A DNA stretch of 64,000 nucleotides, from assembly GCF_014205215.1 (NCBI RefSeq), contig NZ_JACHNC010000001.1, forward strand, positions 4,531,001-4,595,000. Direction: 5' to 3'. This DNA is from Actinoplanes lobatus (GTDB lineage: Bacteria > Actinomycetota > Actinomycetes > Mycobacteriales > Micromonosporaceae). A program made the position numbers and the translations under genes. Below the pieces are notes generated by a model. The model was not told the DNA's origin. It was given only the letters and a program-made list of their open reading frames with translations, and searched no databases. Positions 46,693 through 56,153 of this stretch are shown here, piece after piece; position 1 is the stretch's first letter, and each line of letters opens with the position of its first letter.

Positions 46693-48293
46693 GCACCGAC
46701 ATCCTGCCTGCCCCGGGGCGTGCCGTCACCCGCCTGGCGATCCGGCAGGTCCGTCGTAGCGGTTCCATCGTCGTCGTGCTGATCACCGGCATGACGGCAC
46801 TGGTCACCTCCACTTACGCCCAGGTGATGGCGGACCCGGCCGCGGCGGGCAGCCTGGAAGCGCTCGCCGGGAACCCGGCCATCCGCACGCTCTTCGGCGA
46901 ACCGGTCGGTCTGGACACCGCGGGCGGGTTCACGGTGTGGCGGGTCGGCACGGTCACCGCGGTGCTGCTCGGAGCCTGGGCGATTATGGCGACCACCCGA
47001 ATCACCCGCGGCGAGGAGGACTCCGGCCGGTGGGACATTCTGCTGGCGGGGCGGGTCGCGCTGCGGGAGGTCGTGCTCCGTCACCTCGCCGCGGTCATGA
47101 TCGTTCCGGCTGTCACCGGCTGTCTGCTGGCCGCAGTGCTGATCGCAGCGGGCACTCCGGTGTCCGGGGCCGTGCTGCACGGTGCCGGAACCGGCCTGCT
47201 CGGCATGGTCTTCGTTGCGGTGGCCGCGCTCGCCGCGCAGATCTTTCCCGCCCGGGCGGCGGCCACCGGCACGGCCGTGGCGGTGCTCGGTGTGACCCTG
47301 CTGCTCCGGATGATCGGCGACGGTGTCACCGCACTGGGCTGGCTCCGCTGGCTGTCACCGTCCGGGCTGCTGGGGCTGAGCGGACCGTACGTACACAATC
47401 GAACCTTGCCGTTGTTGATCATGCTCGTCGTGGCGGCAGCGATCACCGTGGCGGCCCTGGCCGCCGCAGGTCGGCGGGAGATCCGTGGCGGGCTGGTCCC
47501 GGCGGTTGCCGGCCGCCGTCCCCGGCTGGGGCTACTCGGCAGCGCGGAAGCGTTCGCGGTGCGGCGAGTGCTGCGGCCGCTGACCGGCTGGGCGATCGGG
47601 ATCGGCGCCTACTATTTGCTGATCGGCCTGACCGCGGTGTCGGTGACCGGTTTCCTCACCGACAATCCGGCGATGGCCGACCAGGCCGCCGCCGCCGGAT
47701 TCGACGCACTCGGTGACGTCGCCGGCTTCGCCGCCGTCCTGTTCGCGATCCTCGGCCTGCCCGTCGGCGGGTTCACCGCCGTGCGGATGAGCGCGTTCGT
47801 GGCCGCCGAGGCCGATCGGCGCCTGACCCTGCTGGCGGCCCAGCCGATCCGGCGGACACGCCTGCTCGGCGCGGAGCTGACCGCGACCGCGGGCGCCGCC
47901 ACCGTGCTGGTCACCCTCGCCGGCCTGACCACCTGGCTCGGAGTGACCATCATCGGCGGGGACTTCGAGCTCGCCGCGGCTATGCGCGGGGTGTGGAACA
48001 CGCTGCCGGTCGTCTGGCTCAGTCTCGGCGCCGCGGTGTTCGCCACCGGCTGGGCACCACGATGGGTGGGTGTCATCGGCGCTTTGCCGGCCACCGGCGG
48101 CTTCCTGCTGCTCGTCATCGCCGAGAGCATCGCCGCACCGAACTGGGTGCGGAACCTGTCGCCGTTCACACATCTGGCACCCGTACCGCTGACCCCTGTC
48201 GACTGGACCGCCTCAGCCACGATGACGGGGCTCGCCGCAATCCTGACCGTCGCCGGCGGCGTCGGTTACCGCAGGCGGGATCTACGGTCGTGA
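46689..48293 (+). CDS. ABC-2-type exporter permease
   Basis: The 534-residue protein has about twelve membrane helices in two similar halves (VVVLITGMTALVTSTYAQVM; GWAIGIGAYYLLIGLTAVSV), as in fused actinobacterial multidrug or polyketide exporters of the DrrB/TipA-linked kind. It ends in GYRRRDLRS. It pairs with the upstream ATPase. Cargo is unknown; the link to ion-transporter leaders may mean it answers to an ionic signal. Confidence 0.9.
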   Translation: MSTDILPAPGRAVTRLAIRQVRRSGSIVVVLITGMTALVTSTYAQVMADPAAAGSLEALAGNPAIRTLFGEPVGLDTAGGFTVWRVGTVTAVLLGAWAIMATTRITRGEEDSGRWDILLAGRVALREVVLRHLAAVMIVPAVTGCLLAAVLIAAGTPVSGAVLHGAGTGLLGMVFVAVAALAAQIFPARAAATGTAVAVLGVTLLLRMIGDGVTALGWLRWLSPSGLLGLSGPYVHNRTLPLLIMLVVAAAITVAALAAAGRREIRGGLVPAVAGRRPRLGLLGSAEAFAVRRVLRPLTGWAIGIGAYYLLIGLTAVSVTGFLTDNPAMADQAAAAGFDALGDVAGFAAVLFAILGLPVGGFTAVRMSAFVAAEADRRLTLLAAQPIRRTRLLGAELTATAGAATVLVTLAGLTTWLGVTIIGGDFELAAAMRGVWNTLPVVWLSLGAAVFATGWAPRWVGVIGALPATGGFLLLVIAESIAAPNWVRNLSPFTHLAPVPLTPVDWTASATMTGLAAILTVAGGVGYRRRDLRS

Positions 48294-48311
48294 ACTACTT
48301 GCTGCGGGCGA

Positions 48312-49325
48312 TCAGGCTGCGGGTAGGCGTACCTCGAACTGGCAGCCGGGGCCGGTGTTGCGTACGCCGACTCGGCCGCCGTGGGCCTCGACGAGGCCGC
48401 GCACGATCGCGAGGCCGAGCCCGCCGCCGCCGGATCCGTCGGTTCCCGGTGTGCGGGCGCGTTCGCCGCGGAACGCGACGTCGAAGACCCGGCCCAGGTC
48501 GCTGTCGGGGATGCCACCGCAGGTGTCGGAGACGGCCAGCCACACACTGCCGTGCTCGTGGCCGGCGGCGATGTGCACGGTCCCGTCCGCAGGCGTGTAC
48601 CGGACCGAGTTGATCAGCAGGTTGCTGACGATACGGGTGAGTTCGCGTTCCCCGGCCCGCACGAGCGGCCAGCCGCTGTCCGCCGCGACCAGCCGGATGC
48701 GCCGGCTCGCGGCGAGCGGGGCGACACCGGCGATGGCGTCGGACACGATCTCGCTCAGCGGCACCGTGGTGGGTACCAGGTGCAGCGCGCCGGCGTTGAT
48801 CCGGGAGAGTTCGAACAGGTCGTCGACGAGCTGGGTCATGCGGTCGGTCTCGATGCGGATCCGCCGGTGGTATTCGTCGACGGTGGCTGGGTCCTGGATG
48901 ACGCGGTCCTCGAGGGCTTCGGCCATCGCCCGCAGCCCGGCCAGCGGGGTGCGCAGGTCGTGCGACACCCAGGCGACCAGTTCGCGGCGCCCGGCCTCCA
49001 GGTGCCGTTCGCGGTCCCGGGCCGCTTGCGCCCAGACCGCGGAGGCGGCCAGCCGCCTGCCGAAGACGGCTCCGACGGCCAGGCTGATCACCGCGGAGGC
49101 GGTGACGGTGACGAGGACGACCCACAGGTCGTGCGCGGACAGGAACATGGCCTGGGCGACCGTGGCGACGCCGGCGACCACGGCGAGCACCGTGACGGCG
49201 AGCAGGACCAGGATGTGGACGAGGATGGAGCGGCCGCGCAGTAAACGCAGCACCCCAGCGCCGACCAGGCCGACGATCCCTCCGGCGGTGAGGGCGTAGA
49301 GCCCGATGAGCATCGTGTCGTTCAC
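48312..49325 (-). CDS. Sensor histidine kinase (HisKA)
   Basis: The 337-residue kinase has about four N-terminal membrane helices (residues 5-90) with very short loops, the phosphoacceptor His in LVAWVSHDLRTPLAGLRA, and HATPase boxes (LLINSVRYT, GSGGGGLGLAIVRGLVE). GTG 49325 overlaps the response-regulator stop as GTGA. It ends the eight-gene leftward operon and converges on the ABC permease gene. Confidence 0.94.
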   Translation of the reverse strand: MNDTMLIGLYALTAGGIVGLVGAGVLRLLRGRSILVHILVLLAVTVLAVVAGVATVAQAMFLSAHDLWVVLVTVTASAVISLAVGAVFGRRLAASAVWAQAARDRERHLEAGRRELVAWVSHDLRTPLAGLRAMAEALEDRVIQDPATVDEYHRRIRIETDRMTQLVDDLFELSRINAGALHLVPTTVPLSEIVSDAIAGVAPLAASRRIRLVAADSGWPLVRAGERELTRIVSNLLINSVRYTPADGTVHIAAGHEHGSVWLAVSDTCGGIPDSDLGRVFDVAFRGERARTPGTDGSGGGGLGLAIVRGLVEAHGGRVGVRNTGPGCQFEVRLPAA

Positions 49326-50032
49326 CGGTGGTGTCCCTCGTCGAGTGGCTCGTAGCTGTATCCGACGCCCCAGACGGTGCGGATGCGGGCCGGCTCGGCC
49401 GGGTTGTTCTCGATCTTCTCGCGGAGCCGGCGGACGTGGACGGTGACGGTCGACTGGTCACCGAACTGCCATCCCCAGACCTTGTCCAGCAGATCGGCGC
49501 GTGACCAGGCCCGGCCGGGATGGCGCATGAGGAAGACCAGCAGGTCGAACTCCCGGACGGTCAGTGACAGCGGAGCGCCGTGGCGTTCGGCGACACGGCG
49601 TGCGATGTCGACGGTCAGGTCCGCCTCACGCAGCGTCGAGGCAGTGCCGGGGCCCACCGCCTGTGTGCCGGTGCGCCGCAGCACCGACTGGATTCGCAGG
49701 ACCAGCTCACGAGGGGAGAACGGTTTGGTCACGTAGTCGTCGGCGCCGACCTCCAGCCCGAGGACGCGGTCGGCCTCCTCACCGAGCGCGGTGAGCATGA
49801 TGACCGGCAGGCCGGGCAGTTGCCGGCGGATCCGGCGGCACACCTCCAGGCCGTCGATGCCGGGCATCATCAGGTCGAGGACGACGAGGTCGGGGCATTG
49901 GGCGGCGATCGCCGCGAGGCCGTCGGCGCCGTCGGCGGCCAGCCGGACCTCACAGCCGGCCTGCTCCAGGTAGCGCCGTACGACGTCACTGACCGTGGCG
50001 TCGTCGTCGACCACCAGCACCCGATGTCCCAT
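49322..50032 (-). CDS. OmpR-family response regulator
   Basis: The 236-residue protein has a receiver domain (VVDDD, phosphoacceptor Asp in LVVLDLMMPG, VIMLTAL, VTKPF) and a winged helix (LSLTVREFDLLVFLMRHPGR, VRTVWGVGYSYEP type end). It starts 9 bases after the small membrane-protein gene, so the regulator is in the same operon as the enzymes and may control that operon through the CTTACG-N4-GATGACG repeats at 53649-53716. Confidence 0.95.
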   Translation of the reverse strand: MGHRVLVVDDDATVSDVVRRYLEQAGCEVRLAADGADGLAAIAAQCPDLVVLDLMMPGIDGLEVCRRIRRQLPGLPVIMLTALGEEADRVLGLEVGADDYVTKPFSPRELVLRIQSVLRRTGTQAVGPGTASTLREADLTVDIARRVAERHGAPLSLTVREFDLLVFLMRHPGRAWSRADLLDKVWGWQFGDQSTVTVHVRRLREKIENNPAEPARIRTVWGVGYSYEPLDEGHHR

Positions 50033-50041
50033 CCGGCCACG

Positions 50042-50485
50042 CTACCCATCACCGGCTCCCGGAACGTCCTTCCCAGGCCTTTCGGAATTCTTACGGCCCC
50101 CCGCCCGCCGGCGCCGCGGCAACGCGGCGACAGCGACGATGAAAAGTACGACAACCAGGTTCCGGCCGTACGCCGATGGCAGCGCCGAAGGGTTGTCCGC
50201 CGGGCGCCCGAACCCGAGAACCAGCGGCAGCGCCACGATCGTGATCGCGGCGGCGCAGATCGTCGCGGCGATGACCGCCGGGCGACGCCGTCGCGGGACC
50301 AGGCGGGTGATCACGGCGCCCACCGCGAGCAGGGCCGGCATCCAGATGACGTCGTGGACGACCAGCACCCCGGCCAGGAACGTCAGCACACCGGAGGGGG
50401 CCAGATCCGGGTCGTGGAGGGCGCCGGCAACGGCGTACCCCATGATCAGAATTCCGGTGAGGGCCAGGACGGTCCGCGTTGTCAT
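50042..50485 (-). CDS. Small four-helix membrane protein
   Basis: The 147-residue protein has about four membrane helices (VLALTGILIMGYAVAGAL; GVLTFLAGVLVVHDVIWMPA; VIAATICAAAITIVALPLVL; NLVVVLFIVAVAAL) and a basic C-terminus. No family is recognised. ATG 50485 overlaps the oxidoreductase stop as ATGA. Confidence 0.85.
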   Translation of the reverse strand: MTTRTVLALTGILIMGYAVAGALHDPDLAPSGVLTFLAGVLVVHDVIWMPALLAVGAVITRLVPRRRRPAVIAATICAAAITIVALPLVLGFGRPADNPSALPSAYGRNLVVVLFIVAVAALPRRRRAGGRKNSERPGKDVPGAGDG

Positions 50486-51693
50486 CGTGGCTCCAGCACG
50501 GTGATCCGGCCGATCCATTTGGTCTGCAGCACGCCGGGCCGGTTCGGGGCGATCAGCCGCGCCGGGTAGCCGTGATCCAGGTGCAGGGGTTCGCCGCCAA
50601 GCCGCAGCGCGACCAGGGTGAGCGGGTCACGGGTGTGCTCGGCCGGCACGGTCGTGGACCGGTACCGGCCGCCTGTCTGCAGCGACTCCACCAGCACAGC
50701 CACCCGGTCCGGGTCGTCCCCGGTCAGCGCCACCAGATCACGTAACCGGACGCCGGTCCACTGCCCGGAGGCGCTCCAGCCCTCCACGCAGGCGATCGGC
50801 AGGTCCGCGGTGTGCTGGGGGAGCGCGGCGAGGGCGGCGAGGTCCAGGCTCAGCTGCCGGCGTGTGCCGGTGACCACCAGCCGGTACGACGGATCCACGA
50901 CCAGGGAGGCGACCCCAGCGCCGACAGCGGTCGCGTTGACCGGCAACCCCTGCGGGCCCACAGGCGGGACGCGGGGCGCGAGGACCGCGAGGCCGGACAG
51001 CGGCCGGACGGTCTGGCCGACCGTGGTCAGGGTGATCAGCCCGGCGGCGGCGCCGACCGCGCCGAGCAGCCCGCGCCGGCTCAGCCCGTCCCGGTCCGCC
51101 TCGGCGACAGGGCGCGCGGCGAGGGCGGTGCGCACGGCCGGCAGTTGTACGCCGATGTGCACCAGGATCGCGCCGACCACCAACCAGGCCACCCAGTAGT
51201 GCCCGGAAGTGAAGAAGAACGGCATCGGCGCATACCAGCGGGCGACGTTCAGGATGCCGCTGACCACCTGGAACAGGGCGGCGGCGACCAGCACGCCGAC
51301 GCTCGCGCGTTCGGCCGCGTGGGCGATCGACCGGATCGGCGGCCAGGTGAACAGATGTGGATAGACCGACCACAGTTTGGCGCCGAGCAACGGCACCGTG
51401 GCAAGCCCGGTCGCCACGTGCAGGCCCTGTGTGAACCGGTAGAGCCCGACGGGCCGCGACGGCCACCAGAACCACCCTGGCGGGTGCTGAACCAGATGAC
51501 TGATCAGGCCGGTGACGAAACAGACGGCGAACGTCACCGCGAGCGCCATGCCGAGCTGACTGGTGAGGCGGGTCGATCGCGACGACGTCCTGAACCGGCC
51601 GGGGCGCAGCGGACCTCGCCGCAGTACTTCCGGCGGCGCCGGCAAAGGTGCCTGCAACCATCGGCTCAACGAAGTGTCAGCGTGGCGAACCAT
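50482..51693 (-). CDS. Sulfite-oxidase-like molybdopterin protein fused to a cytochrome b-type membrane domain
   Basis: The 403-residue protein has four or five N-terminal membrane helices with conserved His (FVTGLISHLVQH, GLHVATGLATV, ILVHIGVQL), likely heme-binding, a Tat-like RRGLLGAVG segment in the middle, and a C-terminal oxidoreductase molybdopterin domain with the Mo-ligand Cys in IACVEGWSASGQW. It is probably a membrane-bound redox enzyme; the substrate is unknown. ATG 51693 lies inside the end of the methyltransferase gene (28-base overlap). Confidence 0.9.
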   Translation of the reverse strand: MVRHADTSLSRWLQAPLPAPPEVLRRGPLRPGRFRTSSRSTRLTSQLGMALAVTFAVCFVTGLISHLVQHPPGWFWWPSRPVGLYRFTQGLHVATGLATVPLLGAKLWSVYPHLFTWPPIRSIAHAAERASVGVLVAAALFQVVSGILNVARWYAPMPFFFTSGHYWVAWLVVGAILVHIGVQLPAVRTALAARPVAEADRDGLSRRGLLGAVGAAAGLITLTTVGQTVRPLSGLAVLAPRVPPVGPQGLPVNATAVGAGVASLVVDPSYRLVVTGTRRQLSLDLAALAALPQHTADLPIACVEGWSASGQWTGVRLRDLVALTGDDPDRVAVLVESLQTGGRYRSTTVPAEHTRDPLTLVALRLGGEPLHLDHGYPARLIAPNRPGVLQTKWIGRITVLEPR

Positions 51694-52307
51694 CGACCCG
51701 CCTCCGTCCTGGTGTCGAGGATGCGCATGGCGGCAGCCGACGCCAGGGCGGAAAGTCCGTCGACGGGAACGCAGGCCCAGCGCAGTGGACTGCCCTGGCC
51801 GGCCGGGGTCTGCACCGTCGCGATGCCGGACCAGGCGGGGGTGCCGGGCGGCGCCAGCTCGGCGTGCAGGAACCCGGCAGGTCCCAGCAGCTCACGGCAC
51901 CGGCGCAGGAGCCGGTGCGGGTTGCCGCCGATGCCGATGTTGCCGTCGGCCAGCAGGAGATGCTGCCAGCGGCCGGTGCCGGGCACCGGGTCGAAGACGT
52001 CGCGTTGCAGCGCGATCGCGCCGCGGCGGCGGGCCAGGCGGATCGCCGCGGCGCTGACGTCGATGCCGAGGGCCGGCCGGCCGGAGCCGGTCAACGCGCC
52101 GGTGAGCCGGCCGGGTCCGCAGCCGACGTCGAGGGTCGGGCCGGTGCAGCGGTCGAGCAGTGCCTCGTCTCCGGCGATGGCGTCCTGGCACCAGGCGATC
52201 GGGTCGAACCGGAGCAGGCTGCCGCTGGCGTGCCGGGCGGTGAACGCGGCGGGGATGCCGGCCGCGGCCCGGTTGATGGCGGCGTCGAAGACCGCGACGG
52301 CGTTCAT
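51666..52307 (-). CDS. SAM-dependent methyltransferase
   Basis: The 213-residue protein has the class I motif LDVGCGPGRLTGAL, the acidic end of strand 2 (ALGIDVSAAAI), and LLLADGNIGIGGNP in the post-I region. It is common in operons with GT2 and DUF2064 proteins in actinobacteria. ATG 52307 overlaps the DUF2064 stop as ATGA. The acceptor is unknown. Confidence 0.9.
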   Translation of the reverse strand: MNAVAVFDAAINRAAAGIPAAFTARHASGSLLRFDPIAWCQDAIAGDEALLDRCTGPTLDVGCGPGRLTGALTGSGRPALGIDVSAAAIRLARRRGAIALQRDVFDPVPGTGRWQHLLLADGNIGIGGNPHRLLRRCRELLGPAGFLHAELAPPGTPAWSGIATVQTPAGQGSPLRWACVPVDGLSALASAAAMRILDTRTEAGRWFATLTLR

Positions 52308-52957
52308 CCGGCGACCGCCGTGGGTGATGGCACCTCGGCGGTGACAGCACGAGCGAAACGGCTGTCCGTCGGGCACATGACGGCCACCGCGTGCGCGTCG
52401 GCCGCGGTGTCCACGTCGCGCAGGTGAGGCAGCAGCTGTACGCGCAGGCCGTGGCGGCGTAGTGCGGTCAGCGTCTGCCGCCCGGTGGTCGGCGTGGACG
52501 TGGGGATGGTGCGCAAGATCTCGGCGTGGCCGGGGTCGCGCAGGCCCAGCGCCCACCAGCCGCCGTCGTCCGCCGGCCCCAGCACCGCGTCCACATCGGC
52601 GAGCAGCCGCAGGGCCTTGTCGAGGTGATCGGCGGCGGTGAGTTGTGGGGTGTCCATGCCGATCAGGACGGTGGCGGTGCCCGGTGCCCGGTTGTCGGCG
52701 AACGCGTTGGCGAGGCGGTCGCCGAGCGGGCCGCCCCGCTGAGGGGCCACCGTCCAGCCCGGCGGCGCCGGGTAGTCGCCGTCGACGACCAGGACGCGGG
52801 AACCGGCCGCGGCCATGGCGACCGCGTCGAGGGTGTCGGCCAGCGCGGCGGCGGCGACCCGGGCTGCCTGGCCGGGAGCGCAGGGTGGGCACAGCCGCGT
52901 CTTGACCCGGCCCGCAACCGGCGCCTTGGCCATCACCAGGATCTGGGGAGCGCTCAT
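52304..52957 (-). CDS. DUF2064 / TIGR04282-type nucleotidyl-sugar-transferase-like protein
   Basis: The 217-residue protein opens with ILVMAKAPVAGRVKTRLCPP, the signature of the DUF2064 glycosyltransferase-A-fold family, with VLIGMDTPQLT and LGPADDGGWWALGL as metal and substrate loops. Members resemble MobA/CofC-type enzymes; the true reaction is not established. It overlaps its neighbours by ATGA at both ends. Confidence 0.9.
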   Translation of the reverse strand: MSAPQILVMAKAPVAGRVKTRLCPPCAPGQAARVAAAALADTLDAVAMAAAGSRVLVVDGDYPAPPGWTVAPQRGGPLGDRLANAFADNRAPGTATVLIGMDTPQLTAADHLDKALRLLADVDAVLGPADDGGWWALGLRDPGHAEILRTIPTSTPTTGRQTLTALRRHGLRVQLLPHLRDVDTAADAHAVAVMCPTDSRFARAVTAEVPSPTAVAG

Positions 52958-53613
52958 CGGGCCAGCACCGCACTCATGTCACGGACCGCCCGGAGGGTGC
53001 CGAGGACGGTGCCGGTCACCTTGGAGCGGGTGCCGGCGGCCCGCGGGTGGTAGTCGACGTCGACCTCGATCACCCGCCACCCGGCCCGCCCGGCTGCGAT
53101 CAGCAGTTCCAGCGGATAGCCGAACCGACGGTCGCGCAACCGCAGCGCGAGCAGGTCGTCGCGGCGTACGGCCCGGATCGGGCCGATGTCGTGCACGTCG
53201 AGACCGGTCGTCCGGCGCAGTCGGCGGGCGAGAACGGCGTTGGCGGCCCGCGCGTGCAGCGGCCACACCCCACGCGCTGCCGGACGCCGCCGGCCGGTGC
53301 CCAACTCGGCCGCACCGGAGAGCACCGGCCCGGCCAGCCGGGGCAGCTGTGCCGGGTCGAAGGAGCCGTCGGCGTCCATCACGCACACCACCCCGTCGTC
53401 CGGGTCGGCGGCCAGCACACCGGCGTGCACGGCCGCCCCGTACCCGGGCTCGGCCACGCTGATCACCTCGGCGCCGTGAGCGCGGGCCACCGCGGCCGAC
53501 CCGTCGGTCGAGCCGTTGTCCACCACGATCGGCCGGTAGCCGGCCGGCATCCGGGCCAGCAGGCCGGGCAGGGCCGCAGCCTCGTCCCGGCAGGGAAGCA
53601 CCACATCGGTCAT
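52954..53613 (-). CDS. Family 2 glycosyltransferase (polyprenyl-phosphate glycosyltransferase-like)
   Basis: The 219-residue protein has the GT-A GT2 motifs VVLPCRDEA, IVVDNGSTDGSA, GYGAAVHAG and the metal-binding DxD in VMDADGSFD. It resembles dolichol-phosphate mannosyltransferase-type enzymes without a membrane domain. It is the first gene of the leftward operon; its promoter lies in the 154-base divergent region with the triple repeat. Confidence 0.92.
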   Translation of the reverse strand: MTDVVLPCRDEAAALPGLLARMPAGYRPIVVDNGSTDGSAAVARAHGAEVISVAEPGYGAAVHAGVLAADPDDGVVCVMDADGSFDPAQLPRLAGPVLSGAAELGTGRRRPAARGVWPLHARAANAVLARRLRRTTGLDVHDIGPIRAVRRDDLLALRLRDRRFGYPLELLIAAGRAGWRVIEVDVDYHPRAAGTRSKVTGTVLGTLRAVRDMSAVLAR

Positions 53614-53648
53614 GCTGCGGACGCTAGGACGTGATCGGCCCGGATTTC

Positions 53649-53716
53649 CTTACGTGGCGATGACGAGGTCTTACGGAACGATGACGTGGCCCGGGAGTCC
53701 TTACGATCCGCTGACG
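53649..53716. promoter_or_regulatory. Three direct repeats CTTACG-N4-G(A/C)TGACG in the divergent promoter
   Basis: The copies start at 53649, 53670 and 53700: CTTACGTGGCGATGACG, CTTACGGAACGATGACG and CTTACGATCCGCTGACG. The starts are 21 and 30 bases apart, about two and three helix turns. They sit between the GT2 operon and the epimerase gene. A fourth copy precedes the DUF1996 gene at 56154. This looks like the site of one regulator; the OmpR-type regulator in the same operon is the first candidate. Confidence 0.65.
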
Positions 53717-53767
53717 GCTCGCCGCGATCGGGACCCGATGCCTCGTTCCGGCCCTACCGTCGGCGCC

Positions 53768-54817
53768 GTGACTCACGTACTCGTGACCGGTGGAGCCGGT
53801 TTCATCGGAACCCACGTCGTAACCGCCCTGCACGGCGCCGGCCATCAGGTGACCGTCGTCGACGCAGGCCATCCCGGCGCGCACCGCGCGCCGCTGCCGG
53901 ACACCGTGGAGGGGGCCCCGCTGCGCCGGATCGACCTGCGTGACCAGGCGGCGGTCGCGGGCGTCCTTGCCGGTGTCGACGTCGTGGTTCATCAAGCCGC
54001 GATGGTGGGACTCGGCGTGGACCTCGACGACCTGCCCGAGTACGTCGGCTGCAACGACCTCGGCACCGCGGTCCTGCTGACCGAGATGGCTCGCGCCGGC
54101 ATCCATCGGCTCGTGCTGGCCAGCTCCATGGTCGTCTACGGCGAAGGCGCCTACACCTGCCCGCGACACGGCCCGGCACGCCCCGGGCCGCGGACGGTCG
54201 CGGATCTGGCCGCCGGCCGGTTCGAGCCGCCCTGCGCCGTCTGCGGCACCCCACTGGAGCCGGGCCTGGTCGACGAGCAGGCGCCGCTGGATCCGCGCAG
54301 CGTGTACGCCGCGACCAAGGTCGCCCAGGAACATCTGACCGCGGCGTGGTCGCGACAGACCGGCGGCACCGTCGTGGCGTTGCGCTACCACAATGTGTAC
54401 GGGCCGGGCATGCCCCGCGACACCCCGTACAGCGGCGTCGCGGCGATCTTCCGGTCCGCGCTGGAGGCCGGCCGGGCGCCGCGTGTGTTCGAGGACGGCG
54501 GCCAGCGGCGCGACTTCGTGCACGTCCGCGACGTGGCGGCCGCCAACCTCGCCGCCCTGAACGCGACCGGCACGCGCACCGGCTGGCGTGCCTACAACAT
54601 CGCCTCCGGCCGTCCGGCCACCATCGGGCAGATGGCCGCCGAGCTCGCGCGAGCCGCTGGCGGCCCCTCTCCCGTCGTCACGGGCGAGTTCCGGCTCGGC
54701 GACGTGCGGCACGTGGTCGCCGCGCCGGCCCGGGCACGGACCGAACTGGGTTTCCGGGCGACCGTGGACCTCGCCGACGGGATCGCCGAGTTCGCCTCCG
54801 CACCGCTGCGCGGATGA
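53768..54817 (+). CDS. NAD-dependent epimerase/dehydratase (extended SDR)
   Basis: The 349-residue protein has the Rossmann start VLVTGGAGFIGTHV, the catalytic YxxxK as SVYAATK, and ALRYHNVYGPGM. A Cys-containing insert (YTCPRHG, then CAVCGTPL) may hold zinc. It should act on a nucleotide sugar. GTG 53768 gives the standard N-terminus. It overlaps the next gene as ATGA and faces the GT2 operon, so a shared glycan pathway is likely. Confidence 0.92.
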   Translation: MTHVLVTGGAGFIGTHVVTALHGAGHQVTVVDAGHPGAHRAPLPDTVEGAPLRRIDLRDQAAVAGVLAGVDVVVHQAAMVGLGVDLDDLPEYVGCNDLGTAVLLTEMARAGIHRLVLASSMVVYGEGAYTCPRHGPARPGPRTVADLAAGRFEPPCAVCGTPLEPGLVDEQAPLDPRSVYAATKVAQEHLTAAWSRQTGGTVVALRYHNVYGPGMPRDTPYSGVAAIFRSALEAGRAPRVFEDGGQRRDFVHVRDVAAANLAALNATGTRTGWRAYNIASGRPATIGQMAAELARAAGGPSPVVTGEFRLGDVRHVVAAPARARTELGFRATVDLADGIAEFASAPLRG

Positions 54818-56139
54818 GCGCCCGCCTTGGGAACCGGCCGCCACGTGCCGACCTGATCGCCGCCGGCATCGCTGTCGGGTTGTTCGCGGTGGCCGCGGTC
54901 ACCGGCGGTGTGCTGTACCTGCTGGGGCGGCCGGTGCACGCCAGCACCCCGCCCCTGTTCGCGCAATGGCTGCCGCACGTCGGGCCCGGCACACCGCTCG
55001 CCGTCCTGGTAGCCGTACTGGTCTGGTGGCGAGGGCCGGCGCTCGCGGCCCGGATGCCCTGGCGGCCGCTACTGGCTCTGTCCTATGTCACCACCGTGGG
55101 CTGGACGCTGTCACTCGCGCTGATCGACGGCTGGCGACGCGGCATCGCCGACCGGCTGACCACCGAGCACGAATACCTGCACGAGGTCCCCGGCATCACC
55201 GACATCCCCGCCACGCTCGCCGGATTCACCACACGGATCCTCGACTTCCAGCCGGACTCCTGGACCACCCACGTGTCCGCTCATCCGCCGGGGGCGCTGC
55301 TGGTGTTCGTCTGGCTCGACCGGGCCGGGCTGAGCGGCGGCGCCTGGGCCGGGGTGGCGTGCATCCTGGTGGCGGCGCTGGTGGGAGTGGCGGTGCCGCA
55401 GACGGTGCGGCTGCTCGGCACCGACGATGCGGCCCGCGCCGTGCTGCCGTTCGTGGTGTTGTTCCCGGGCGCGGTCTGGTTCGGGGTGTCGGCTGACGGG
55501 CTGTTCGCCGGTGTGACCGCCGGCGGCATCGCCCTGTTGGCATTCGGCGTGACCCGCGGGCGTCCTGCGGGTGCGTTCGCCGGTGGCGTCCTTCTGGCCT
55601 TCGGCTGCTACCTGTCGTATGGGCTGCTGCTGATGGCCGTGATCGCGTTGGCGGTCATCGTTGCGGCCGGCCGACACCGGCGCGTCGCAGTCTGGGCGTT
55701 TGCCGGCGCGGCGCCGGTCGTGGCCGCTTTCACGGCGGCCGGCTTCTCCTGGCTCACCGGCTATCACCTGCTCATCGAGCGCTACTACCAGGGCATCGCC
55801 AGCGATCGCGCCTACGGCTACTGGGTCTGGGCCAACCTCGCGCTCATGGTCGTCTGCGCCGGCCCCGCAGCCGCGGTGATCCTCCGCCGGGCGGTGACAG
55901 TCGCGCGACCGCGTGCTCGCGACGCCGTCTGGATTCTGCCGCTCGCCGCTGCGGTGGCGATCGTCGCCGCGGACCTGTCGGGCTACAGCAAGGCCGAGGT
56001 GGAACGCATCTGGCTGCCCTTCGCGGTGTGGCTGATGGCCGGTGCGGCCCTGATTCCACCCGCCGACCGCCGGACCTGGCTCGCCGTCCAGGCAGCGGTG
56101 GCCCTGACGGTCAACCACCTGGTCCTGACGGTCTGGTAG
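54814..56139 (+). CDS. Polytopic membrane protein, GT-C glycosyltransferase-like
   Basis: The 441-residue protein has about eleven membrane helices. Acidic and polar loops such as TTEHEYLHEVPGITD and DSWTTHVSAHPPGALLVFVW resemble GT-C (mannosyltransferase-type) enzymes that use lipid-linked sugars, but no family signature is certain. ATG 54814 overlaps the epimerase stop. It probably finishes or anchors the glycan made by this region. Confidence 0.8.
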   Translation: MSARLGNRPPRADLIAAGIAVGLFAVAAVTGGVLYLLGRPVHASTPPLFAQWLPHVGPGTPLAVLVAVLVWWRGPALAARMPWRPLLALSYVTTVGWTLSLALIDGWRRGIADRLTTEHEYLHEVPGITDIPATLAGFTTRILDFQPDSWTTHVSAHPPGALLVFVWLDRAGLSGGAWAGVACILVAALVGVAVPQTVRLLGTDDAARAVLPFVVLFPGAVWFGVSADGLFAGVTAGGIALLAFGVTRGRPAGAFAGGVLLAFGCYLSYGLLLMAVIALAVIVAAGRHRRVAVWAFAGAAPVVAAFTAAGFSWLTGYHLLIERYYQGIASDRAYGYWVWANLALMVVCAGPAAAVILRRAVTVARPRARDAVWILPLAAAVAIVAADLSGYSKAEVERIWLPFAVWLMAGAALIPPADRRTWLAVQAAVALTVNHLVLTVW

Positions 56140-56153
56140 CCGTTCCGCGAGTT